NCBI GenBank assembly: GCA_038030265.1
Contig: CM075941.1
Span: forward strand, 43,090,164 to 43,154,163
DNA: 64,000 bases
Direction of reading: 5' to 3'
Origin: Corythucha ciliata
Lineage: Eukaryota > Arthropoda > Insecta > Hemiptera > Tingidae
This document shows, piece by piece, positions 54,040 through 64,000 of the stretch. Within the stretch, counting starts at the first letter, position 1; every line of letters starts with the position of its first letter. The notes under the pieces were generated by a model, which ran no database searches, was not told the DNA's origin, and saw only the letters and a list, made by a program, of their open reading frames with translations. A program made the position numbers and the translations under genes.

Positions 54040-56250
54040 AGGTTCACCCCTTTTTCAACCCCCTCCTAGGTACGGGAAATTTCGCACTGCACGATGACCC
54101 ATTAGCAATTTGTTGCATGAGTGTTCATGGCTTTACTTACCTCCAACCACCCCTTTCGTCGCCCCTTCACCGATCATCACCAAACTTGAATGGATTTTTT
54201 TGGTGGGGGGAGGAGGGATGACAACATCAAGAAACTTTCCACTCGCAAACTTATTCAAACAGAAAAAAAAAAGTATTTTGTGATTAAATCGAAACTTTTT
54301 TTGTTGCAAGCTGACCCCGCGCTGTTTCGCTTTTTCAATTTTTAAAAACTGGCTCAAGGGGAGAAAAATATAACTCGTTGAAAAAAAAAAAAAAAAAAAA
54401 AAAAACCCTCGAATTAAAAGGAAAGCAAACAAAAAACACGCAAAAATCACCCCCCTCCCCCGCCTCCAGCATAGTCCTTTCCATAGTGAATGGCAAACAT
54501 TGATCTTTCATTAGGCCGCGTATTGTGTTAGCTATAACAAGCTCATACGGTGCTATGGATAGCCAGTCAACGAGAAATGTTTGAGAGCGATGACGAATTA
54601 ACAGTCTGATGGAGGGTGTTGGTGATTATAGGGAGGGGGGTACATACTTTTTAATAATTAAAAGTTACGTGATCAATTCATTTTTTTTTTAAATCAGCGA
54701 AATCGTGGGGCGTGCCTACTGAAAAAATGTAAAATAATTACGCAACTATTAAACGTGACTTTCAATTGTTTTTTATGGTTTTCTTCTAAAATTCTGCAAT
54801 TTTTAAACCAGGAAAAATAGGAAATTTGAGACAAATGCATAACTTTCTCTCCCTCGCATCATAAAGGCCTTAGCCTTCACCCCTAGAGGAAAACCAAGAT
54901 TGTAACAAGAGCCCCCCAGGCTTAATGGTATAGGGCTTTCTAAGGGACCCGAATGGAGAGAGTTTTCTGCCTATATACATATATATTATATATATATTCC
55001 TCTTTATATCTCCGTCTCACACCCTCGCACTGTCTCTCTCTTCCTATAAACTGGAATAAAATTGCAACGCGCGGGGTGGAACAAAACATAAAAATCCAAG
55101 CCTTTGAAATGGTGAAGATGAGAAATTGAGAGACTATGTGCATGGTGGGGAGGGACGTGGAGGCAATATCGTCTCACTCTCTCTATGTCTGTGGGCTGTA
55201 TAAAACACGGTAGGCGAGAAGATAATTGAATTGTGCGAAGGTGCAAAGATAGGAGTGAATTTAGGGGGGGGGGCGGTTGGATTTTGCCTTTTCCGTGGCA
55301 TCTTCTGAATGAAATGAAGGATCATATAAGTCAAAATCGTGGTGAAATGATTCCATACCAAGCCTCTTCGCGAGAGACTTTTTTCCCCTTTTTTTTTCAC
55401 GTTTCCCAGAAGGGACTCAACGTGATAGGAAATGGTCAAATGGTGGTCCTTTTCCATTTTGGGTGCACATGACAGGACGTCCCCGCCAACTTTTTTCGGA
55501 GCTTTACGACCCCTCTTGGCGGACTGACACTTATCACCGCGATAGCACAGATTTTTGCTTTATTTTTGTATTCTATGGTGGACACTGCAGGAGTTATTTG
55601 TGTCGTGGGCGGGGGAGTTGGTAAGGAAGGCGGGGAGGCACCAATCCAGAGCGCCGGAGCGTCTTCAATTTTTAATTCGTTTCCAAAACTCCGTTCAGTT
55701 TGAAATTAGCAAACTTGATTAATTAGATTTTGATGAACCATGAAACGTGGTCGACTATAAGTGGGAAACGTGCAAAGTGGGGAAATACCCTAAACTTCTC
55801 TCTCTTGGAAGAGAATGAGAGGCGAATTAGTTTACTTGCGGAATGTTTAGCCAACTCCATTACTGGTAGTAGTCAAGAGAGAGAGAAAGAGTGAGTGTGT
55901 GAGAGAGACGGTACAGCGGGATTTGTGTGATGTGACGGGAGTGAGGGTAAGCCAACGGATTAGATAAGGAGATGACTGAGGGGGTGTATGGGTGAGGGAA
56001 GTTTTAAGGACATCTCAAAATGGTAACGATCACATGCCATACCATGCCATGGGTTGGGTGCTTCAAGACTATTACAATGAAAGTTTCGCGAAAGTTTCAA
56101 AATTGAGTTGGGATTCTTCAAAGTACATTATTGATCGAATGGTATAGGCGTAAACCGTGTGTGGGTGCTGGTGATGGAGGGGGGGTCGAGGCCCGATTTT
56201 GACTAAAACGTTCGGATGAGAAGTGATGACAGAGAGATCCTTAGGCACCT
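54040..56250. other. Gene-poor intergenic DNA
   Basis: No gene recognised. Contains poly(A) at 54,381-54,404, an AT microsatellite at about 54,973-54,998 and GA/GT-rich tracts near 55,870-55,910. Confidence 0.5.
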
Positions 56251-56361
56251 AAAAGTACGAAAACGCGCTAATTGGCCACTCTTAGGGCAATTGCGCCGCT
56301 AACAGTTGGTTTAAAAAATATTAAAAGCGCTCAATCGTGGCAAAAATTGAGAAAACGCACC

Positions 56362-56825
56362 AATGAGGAAGTAACACATTTTCCAAAACCATGCCGTCAT
56401 GATAGCTTGGTTACCAAAACTCATGAAAACACGATCCGTTCACATAAAATCAGGCCCTATATTTTTGTATTAATTTTTAAAACTATTGGGTTGCGGGACC
56501 CATTTGAAATAGGCTAGATAGACTGATGACGCAATAACAGCCTTCGCATAACCTTCACAATGGCTTCCTTCAAATCAAACAATAGGACTTTAGAGAAAGG
56601 GGATGGTCAAGAAGGGGCAACACATGATAACAGCCATGATGCGGAGGGTTGGGAGGGGTCATGACCCTTTAGTTACGTCACGAGTCACAGACCGGCCGTT
56701 TAAGGTAACAAAAAAAATTGGCAAGTTTTATTATTTCGCTATAAATCGAAATCAATCATTTACGCACTAATATTCAATTCCTGGTCATATTTAGCGATTT
56801 TTATTTTTTATGTTACTTCCTCATT
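56362..56825. mobile_element. 464-bp MITE, copy 2 (AATGAGGAAGTAACA ends)
   Basis: Inverted relative to 27,664-28,156. Terminal inverted repeats AATGAGGAAGTAACA / TGTTACTTCCTCATT are exact here. Inserted in minisatellite A. No transposase. Confidence 0.8.
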
Positions 56826-56829
56826 CACT

Positions 56830-58878
56830 GCCACAATTGAGAAAAGTGATAATTCGCGTCTAAAATTGACAAAAGGCGTTAGCTAAAAATGATAAAATCG
56901 GCTAATAAATTGTGAAAAAAGGCAAATTCTTATTGTATATTTGATAGACATGTATAATTTGCGGATAAATTGGAAGAACTATAATTCGTAGCTAAAATGT
57001 GGAAAAAGTGCCTATTCACGCCTATAATGTGGGAAAAGTGCAAATTCGCGGCTAAAATGGAAAAAAACGGGTTAATTCATGACTAAAACGTAAAGAAAGC
57101 GCTAATTGAGGGATTGGGGGGGGGGCAAAGGGAGAAAAAAGTGAATTTACAGCTAAAAGAGAAAAATCGGGGTCTAAAATGGAGAAAAACTTACATTTTG
57201 GGCTAGAGGTGATAAATCGGTTGAAATTGAAAAAAAATCAATCATTCGCTAATTCTCGACCAAAATTTGAGAAAAATCAATAATTTCGATTCTAATCACG
57301 AGTCCTATGAGAGGTGGGACTCGAGCGATTCTAGCGTTTTGTGCGTGTTTAGCGTTTGTAGAAGGAGCACGCTGAACACTACGAGCGTTTTCCACAACTA
57401 AAAACGCTCAAACCGCTGAACGCTAAGCACGCGATTCTTACTCACATATGACGCACGGGGACTACAAATAAAATTGACTAATTTTCGTTTAAAATAAAGA
57501 AAAATCATTAATTATTTCCCAAAAGTGATAAAATCGCTACTTAATTGAGAAAACCGCGGTAATTCCCGGGTAAAAATGAGTAAAAACACTAATTAGCGGA
57601 TGAAATGTAGAAAAAGTGCTAATTAGCGGCTAAAATGGTGAAAAAACTATGCCTAATTCACGGCAAAAATTGAAAAATGCGCTAATCCGCGGATAAAATG
57701 AAAAGAAAGCACTAATTCCAGGCCAGAAAAAGAGTGAGAAAATAAAAAGTGGCTAAAATTGAGAAAAAGCCATCATTCGCTAATTCACGTCCAAAATTGA
57801 AGAAAAACACTAATTCCCACTTAAATGAATGAAAGGCACTGATTTGCCGCTGAAATGGAGAAAAAGGGTAATTTCATAGCTAAAAGTGATAAAAGCGCTG
57901 CTAAATTGATGAATTAATGCCAATTCCTGCGTATATAAATGAGAAAAATACACTGATTCCAGGCTAAAACGAAATATAAATGTTGATTAATGGCTAGAAG
58001 TGATAAATTGAGAAAAAATCTCAAATTCTCTGCTTGAAATGAGAAAAAACGAAAAAATTCGAGGCTGAAATTAAGAAATAACTTTAAAAATTAAAAAAAA
58101 AAAAATAAAGCTGCTAAATTCGTGGAAAAGCTCTCATTTGCGGCTAAAATGAAGATAAAGCGTTAATTCGTTGCTAGAAGTGATAAAATCGCTGCTAAAT
58201 TCAAAAAATCAGGAAAACACCGGAAATTCCCGGTCTCGTACTCAAAAACACTAATCAACTAATGGGCGGCTGAAATAGGGAAAAAGTGTTACTTAGTGTC
58301 TAAAATGGTGAAAAAACGACCATTCGCGGCAAAAATGAAGCGAAAGCACTAAGTTGAGGCTAAATTGAAGAAAAATCGTTCGGTTAATTGTACAAAAAAA
58401 GGGGCTAAAATTAAGGGAAATTCACGGCCAAATTAAATTGAGAAAAAGCACAAATTTGCCGCTAAAATTGTGCAAAAGCGTTGATTCATAGCCAAATGTG
58501 ATGAAAAAAAGCTGCTAAATTGATAAATAAACGGAAAATCCTAGGTATAATAATGAAAAAAACAAACAAACAAAAACGCCAATTGGCGGCTAAAATTGAA
58601 TGCAAACGTTAAGTGCTAGATGTGAAAAACACTGTTAAATTGATAACAAATCTCAAATTCCCGGCTTGAAATGAGAAAAAACACGAATACGCGGCTAATA
58701 TGGAGAAAAATCGCAAATTTGCGGTCAAACCGAAAGCTGATTATGTGAAAAAACGACTCGAGGAAAATCAATCATCCGCTAAATCACGGCGCCAAAATTA
58801 TATAAAGCACTAATCTGCTGCTAAAATGAAGAAAAAAACGTTCATTCATTGCTAAATGTGATAAAATCCCTGCTAACT

Positions 58879-58951
<73 letters not shown>

Positions 58952-59560
58952 AAACAAAAACAAAAATATAATAAAAAAAACCGATTCTCAGATATAAATG
59001 AGAGAAACACTAATTTGCGACTGAAATAGAAAATACGTTAATCCACTGCTAAAATTGAAAGAAAGCACTAATTCGAGGCTAAAATTAAGAACAAATGTTC
59101 GGCTAATTGTGGGGAGGAAAAAAAAGAAGAAAAAAAGGCTGAATTTGAGGAAAAGCACTATTTGTGGTTAAAATGAAGAAAAAATCGTTAATTCGTTGCT
59201 AAACGTGATAAAATCGCTGGCTGCTAAATTTAAAAAATCAAGAAAAGACCGAAAATTCCAGAACTAATTGGCGGCAGAAATGGAAAAAAAGGTTGCTAAT
59301 TAATGGCTAAAATACAGAAAAAACTATAATTCCAAAATAAAATGGGAAAAATGCGCTAATTCGCAGCTAAAATGAAAAAAAAACAAACGCAATAATTTAG
59401 AGGCTAAAATAAAGAAAAACGTTAAAATGAAATGAAAATCGATGCTAATTGAAAAATTGATGGAGCCCCGGTAATTCCCGGCTGAAATTTAAAAAAAAAG
59501 GATAATTCGAAGCTAAAATGAAAAAATTCGCTAATTCGCAGCAGAAATGAAATGAAAGCT
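56830..59560 (+). repeat. Minisatellite family A array, unit 1 of a tandem duplication
   Basis: Diverged family A units in + orientation. Landmarks shared with the second unit: a G-run near 57,115, a GC-richer island at 57,297-57,470 (AGCGTTTTGTGCGTGTTTAGCG) and a (GAAA)n microsatellite at 58,877-58,955. Confidence 0.8.
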
Positions 59561-59648
59561 CTAATATTAAGGGGTTCAATAAAAAGACGTTGTTATGCGG
59601 TTTCTCCTTCGCGTTTGAACGTGTACAGCAGGCCCAAAGCCTGCCTTT

Positions 59649-60362
59649 TTGGCAGTCCCACTGACGAATGAAACATTTAATGAAGAGTTAGCCTACATAG
59701 AACACGTGGCACAGGTGAATGGCTTTAAAGAGGGCATGGTGAGGCGAATTGTCCAAAAACAAAATAATAAAAGGCTACTTCCACGCTTAACGCAGCTCAC
59801 GCTCATCAACAATGAAAAGTCAAAAGGTTGGGTATCTCTACCATTTACAGGAGAACTTTCGATGGAGATTGGAGGAATTCTGAAGCGCCGCGGCTATAAT
59901 ACAGGTTTCAAGTCTAGCCAAAACCTCCGTGATATGCTTTCCCAGGTAAATGACAAAATTAAATATGAGGACCGGAACGGGGTGTATAGACTGATTTGCG
60001 GCAAGTGTGGAGAGGCATCGTACATTGGACAGGTGGGACGAGCACTAAAACAAAGAATAAAAGAACACACGTCAAGAACGGAGTCGAAATTTAAGCATCA
60101 CTTGAGCGAGTGTGAAGGGACGGTTGACGGAGTTCATCAGGCATCCCTTCTACATAACGTCACGAAGGGGAGGCTGATGAATAGTCTGGAGTCATTCGAG
60201 ATTTATCGCGAATTTAAAATCCGAGGTGAAAAAGTTTTGAACGAAAGATCGGAGTCCACACGAACGCCTCTTCTCACAACGCTTTGGGCCTGCTGTACAC
60301 GTTCAAACGCGAAGGAGAAACCGCATTTGACATTTAATGATGACGGTGTGATAAACCCCTAA
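59649..60362 (+). pseudogene. PLE RT C-terminus and GIY-YIG endonuclease, copy A (open frame)
   Basis: 237 open codons without an ATG start, so a truncated protein. Residues 1-30 (VPLTNETFNEELAYIEHVAQ) match the region after the PLE RT. From about residue 111, NGVYRLICGKCGEASYIGQV gives the GVY and YIG motifs with the CxxC insertion typical of Penelope, followed by ALKQRIKEH (catalytic Arg region). The C-terminus runs to GVINP. It differs from the 18-22 kb PLE family. The nuclease frame is intact. Confidence 0.85.
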
Positions 60363-60498
60363 CTTTTAATTTATTTTTAACTTATTTCTCCATGCGATCT
60401 AGTCAAAAGGTAATCAGCCGTACTGTTTAATTGTTTTGTTTTCTATATTACTTATTTATTGATCAATTACCCCTCTCCCTACTTGTGTAGCCTAAACC

Positions 60499-60522
60499 CT
60501 GACGATGATCTAGCGATCGAAA
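60499..60522 (+). ncRNA. Hammerhead-ribozyme-like core, PLE copy A
   Basis: CTGACGA, one base, stem II GATC/GATC with loop TAGC, then GAAA: a complete core (CUGANGA is permitted). It lies in the 3' region, 137 bp after the stop codon. Stems I and III were not resolved. Confidence 0.55.
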
Positions 60523-60589
60523 GCGCTCGGGAGTCGAATTAAAAAGTGAGTGAAACAACGTCTTTTTATTGAACCCCTTAATATTACAA

Positions 60590-61536
60590 GGGCACTCACA
60601 ACATCGCCTTCGTTTGAAGAACTGAAAGCTCTAATTCGAGGCTAAAAATCAAGAAAGAACGTTCGGCTAATTGTGAAAGAAACGGCTAAGTTCGAGAAAA
60701 ATTGAGCAAGCAAAATTGAAAAACACTAATTAGCGGATGAAATGTAGAAAAAGTGCTAATTAGCTGCTAAAATGGTGAAAAACCTATGCCTAATGCACGG
60801 CAGAAATGGAAAAAAACGGGTTAATTTATGACTGAAAAGTAAAGAAAGCGCTAATTGAGGGGTTGGGGGGGGGCAAAGGGAGAAAAAAGTGAATTTACAG
60901 CTAAAAGAGAAAAATCGGGGTCTAAAATGGAGAAAAACTTACATTTTGGGCTAGAGGTGATAAATCGGTTGAAATTGAAAAAAAATCAATCATTCGCTAA
61001 TTCTCGACCAAAATTTGAGAAAAATCAATAATTTCGATTCTAATCACGAGTTCTATGAGAGGTGGGAGTCGAGCGATTCTAGCGTTTTGTGCGTGTTTAG
61101 CGTTTGTAGAAGGTGCACGCAGAACACTACGAGCGTTTTCCACAACTAAAAACGCTTAAACCGCTGAACGCTGAGCACGCGAGTTCTTACTCACATATGA
61201 CGCACGGGGACTACAAGAAAAAATTGACTAACTTTCGTTTAAAATAAAGAAAAAGCTTTAAATTCGTTGCCCGAAAGGTGATAAAATCGCTACTGAATTG
61301 AGAAAACCCCGTAATTCCGGGTAAAAATGAGTAAAAACACGAATTAGCGGATGAAAGTAGAAAAAGTGCTAATTACTGCTAAAATGGTGAAAAACCTATG
61401 CCTAATTCGAAGCTAAAATGAAAAAATTCGCTAATTCGCAGCTAAAATGAAGAAAAAAACGTTCATTCATTGCTAAATGTGATAAAATCCCTGCTAACTG
61501 AAGAAAGAAAGAAAGAAAGAAAGAAGAAAGAAAGAA

Positions 61537-61572
<36 letters not shown>

Positions 61573-62180
61573 AAACAAAAACAAAAATATAATAAAAAAA
61601 AAACCGATTCTCAGATATAAATGAGAGAAACACTAATTTGCGACTGAAATAGAAAATACGTTAATCCACTGCTAAAATTGAAAGAAAGCACTAATTCGAG
61701 GCTAAAATTAGAACAAATGTTCGGCTAATTTTGTGGAGGAAAAAAAAGAAGAAAAAAAGGCTGAATTTGAGGAAAAGCACTATTTGTGGTTAAAATGAAG
61801 AAAAAATCGTTAATTCGTTGCTAAACGTGATAAAATCGCTGGCTGCTAAATTTAAAAAATCAAGAAAAGACCGAAAATTCCAGAACTAATTGGCGGCAGA
61901 AATGGAAAAAAAGGTTGTTAATTAATGGCTAAAATACAGAAAAAACTATAATTCGAAAATAAAATGGGAAAAATGAGCTAATTCGCAGCTAAAATGAAAA
62001 AAAAAAAACGCAATAATTTAGAGGCTAAAATAAAGAAAAACGTTAAAATGAAATGAAAATCGATGCTAATTGAAAAATTGATGGAGCCCCGGTAATTCCC
62101 GGCTGAAATTTAAAAAAAAAGGATAATTCGAAGCTAAAATGAAAAAATTCACTAATTCGCAGCAGAAATGAAATGAAAGC
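60590..62180 (+). repeat. Minisatellite family A array, unit 2 of the tandem duplication
   Basis: Repeats the landmarks of unit 1 (G-run at about 60,865, AGCGTTTTGTGCGTGTTTAGCG island at about 61,045-61,215, (GAAA)n at 61,501-61,574) but lacks roughly 1.1 kb corresponding to about 57,660-58,830. A short piece matching 59,507-59,543 is at the deletion junction (about 61,408-61,442). Confidence 0.8.
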
Positions 62181-62269
62181 TCTAATATTAAGGGGTTCAA
62201 TAAAAAGACGTTGTTATGCGGTTTCTCCTTCGCGTTTGAACGCGTACAGCAGGCCCAAAGCCTGCCTTT

Positions 62270-62982
62270 TTGGCAGTCCCACTGACGAATGAAACATTTA
62301 ATGAAGAGTTAGCCTACATGGAACACGTGGCACAGGTGAATGGCTTTAAAGAGGGCATGGTGAGGCGAATTGTCCAAAAACAAAATAATAAAAGGCTACT
62401 TCCACGCTTAACGCAGCTCACGCTCATCAACAATGAAAAGTCAAAAGGTTGGGTATCTCTACCATTTACAGGAGAACTTTCGAGGAGATTGGGAGAATTC
62501 TGAAGCGCCGCGGCTATAATACAGGTTTCAAGTCTAGCCAAAACCTCCGTGATATGCTTTCCCAGGTAAAAGACAAAATTAAATATGAGGACCGGAACGG
62601 GGTGTATAGACTGATTTGCGGCAAGTGTGGAGAGGCATCGTACGTTGGACAGGTGGGACGAGCACTAAAACAAAGAATAAAAGAACACACGTCAAGAACG
62701 GAGTCGAAATTTAAGCATCACTTGAGCGAGTGTGAAGGGACGGTTGACGGAGTTCATCAGGCATCCCTTCTACATAACGTCACGAAGGGGAGGCTGATGA
62801 ATAGGTTGGAGTCATTCGAGATTTATCGCGAATTTAAAATCCGAGGTGAAAAAGTTTTGAACGAAAGATCGGAGTCCACACGAACGCCTCTTCTCACAAC
62901 GCTTTGGGCCTGCTGTACACGTTCAAACGCGAAGGAGAAACCGCATTTGACATTTAATGACGACGGTGTGATAAACCCCTAA
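62270..62982 (+). pseudogene. PLE RT C-terminus and GIY-YIG endonuclease, copy B (frameshifted)
   Basis: Same product as copy A. Small differences at about 62,480-62,503 (GAGGAGATTGGGAG versus GATGGAGATTGGAGG) break the frame before the nuclease, which then runs open from 62,449 with NGVYRLICGKCGEASYVGQV. Other changes are single substitutions (Ile to Met, Asn to Lys, Ile to Val, Ser to Arg). Confidence 0.85.
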
Positions 62983-63118
62983 CTTTTAATTTATTTTTAA
63001 CTTATTTCTCCATGCGATCTAGTCAAAAGGTAATTAGCCGTACTGTTTAATTGTTTTGTTTTCTATATTACTTATTTATTGATCAATTACCCCTCTCCGG
63101 ACTTGTGTAGCCTAAACC

Positions 63119-63142
63119 CTGACGATGATCTAGCGATCTAAA
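63119..63142 (+). ncRNA. Hammerhead-like core, PLE copy B, broken
   Basis: Same as 60,499-60,522, but GAAA is TAAA at 63,139-63,142, which should abolish the ribozyme core. Stem II is unchanged. Confidence 0.5.
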
Positions 63143-63209
63143 GCGCTCGGGAGTCGAATTAAAAAGTGAGTGAAACAACGTCTTTTTATTGAACCCCTTA
63201 ATATTACAA

Positions 63210-64000
63210 GGGCACTCACAACATCGCCTTCGTTTGAAGAACTGAAAGCTCTAATTCGAGGCTAAAAATCAAGAAAGAACGTTCGGCTAATTGTGAAAGA
63301 AACGGCTAAGTTCGAGAAAAATTGAGCAAGCAAAATTGAAAAGCACTAATTTCCGCTTTAATAAATTGTTGCTTAAATGGTGGAAAATCGTTAATTCATG
63401 GCTAAACGTGACGAAATCACTGCTAAATTGAGAAATAAACGAAAACTCCAGGGTTGTAATAAGAAAAAACGCGAATTCGTGGATTAAAAAAGAGAAAAAT
63501 TGCAAATTCGCGGCTGAATTGGATACAAAAACGTCAATGTGCGGCTCATTGTGAATATAAGACGGTTAAATTGAGGAAAATCAATCATCGGCTAGTTCAC
63601 GGGCTGTAAATTAGAAAAAACACAAATTCGAGGCTTTTAATTGAGTAAAATCGCTAATTCGTGGCTAAAATAGGGAAAATGCTTTAATTCACGGTTCAAA
63701 ATGAAAGATGGCGTTAACGGGCTGCTAAAATAGTTAAAAATCGTGATTTTGCGGCTAAAATTGAGGAAAAGCAATCATTCTCTAATTTGCGGGCAGAATG
63801 AGAAAAATCACTAATTTCGACTAATTATTGAGAAAAAACACTAATTTGCGGTTGAAATTAAATAAGAGCGTTAATTCGTTGCTGAAATTGTACACTCACT
63901 GTTGAGAATAGTGAGAGAAAAAACGCAAACTCTCATATTTCTATGACTTATTGCACGAATTGCGAAAATTAAGAACAGCAATAAGTCCTAGCTATAGTTG
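63210..64000 (+). repeat. Minisatellite family A array continuing past the window
   Basis: Diverged + units to the window end. The duplicated segment ends at about 63,345; beyond it the sequence differs from the equivalent position at about 60,722. Confidence 0.75.

Larger units (their letters stand above)
59562..60586 (+). mobile_element. 5'-truncated Penelope-like element, copy A, with inverted terminal repeats
   Basis: A perfect 33-bp inverted repeat (59,562-59,594 and 60,554-60,586, starting TAATATTAAGGGGTTCAATA) bounds the copy. Next to the left repeat, about 46 bp (59,595-59,640) are the inverted copy of the coding end (60,283-60,328). So the left end is an inverted, internally deleted copy of the element's own 3' end. 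The interior codes for the end of the RT and the GIY-YIG nuclease. Confidence 0.85.
62183..63206 (+). mobile_element. 5'-truncated Penelope-like element, copy B
   Basis: Near-identical duplicate of 59,562-60,586, with the same 33-bp terminal inverted repeats (62,183-62,215 and 63,174-63,206) and inverted 46-bp segment. It arose by the segmental duplication, because flanking minisatellite sequence matches too. Confidence 0.85.

Noticed and set aside
57297..57470. Short interspersed palindromic units (AGCGTTT..AAACGCT) suggestive of a CRISPR-like array
   Set aside because: No regular repeat-spacer structure, and the context is eukaryotic satellite DNA.
58877..58955. (GAAA)n as a regulatory element
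   Set aside because: A plain microsatellite duplicated together with its flanks.

Overview
This is eukaryotic, probably invertebrate, genomic DNA (an arthropod or other ecdysozoan is my best guess; this is inference). The evidence is one spliced host gene with short introns and GT-AG sites, a gene family typical of arthropods and nematodes (NRF-6-like acyltransferase), and a dense, nested load of metazoan-type retroelements: Ty3/gypsy, Ty1/copia, several non-LTR clades, Penelope-like elements (PLEs), tRNA-derived SINEs and MITEs. The remainder is AT-rich DNA dominated by very degenerate ~20-35 bp minisatellite families.

Layout. 1-3.4 kb: decayed gypsy element on +. 3.4-4.1 kb: non-LTR RT relic on -. 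4.4-4.8 kb and 17.5-18.0 kb: two copies of a 477-bp unit holding a small conserved coding stretch. 7.6-8.0 kb: fold-back element. 8.0-11.5 kb: non-LTR element on - with RNase H, interrupted by a deleted gypsy element (8,622-9,387) that has a tRNA-Trp primer site and a 4-bp target duplication. 12.8-12.9 kb: tRNA-Thr-like SINE head. 13.0-15.7 kb: second non-LTR element on -. 16.3 kb: solo copia LTR. 18.1-22.5 kb: PLE complex (inverted 3' end, RT, GIY-YIG nuclease, N-terminal part of a further copy) carrying a SINE and a remarkable palindromic LTR insertion. 22.5-25.1 kb: gypsy pol. 25.1-27.1 kb: copia element on -. 27.3-28.2 kb: three MITE-like elements.

28.9-41.9 kb: the only convincing host gene, a 13-exon NRF-6-like multi-pass acyltransferase (738 codons) on +. 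Its 6.8-kb first intron holds an antisense PHD-finger non-LTR element and a long minisatellite array; its last intron holds a second minisatellite family. 42-56 kb: gene-poor DNA with minisatellites and short repeats. 56.2-64 kb: minisatellite DNA with a tandem segmental duplication, each unit holding a 5'-truncated PLE with a GIY-YIG nuclease and a hammerhead-ribozyme-like 3' end (intact core in one copy, broken in the other).

The most unusual object is 19,854-20,951: two ~530-bp LTRs in inverted orientation around a 37-nt complement of the 3' half of tRNA-Lys, with TG...CA ends and a 4-bp target duplication (ATCT), inserted inside a PLE reverse transcriptase whose frame is restored when it is removed. 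It looks like an integrated, tRNA-primed, palindromic reverse-transcription product, or a family with that structure.
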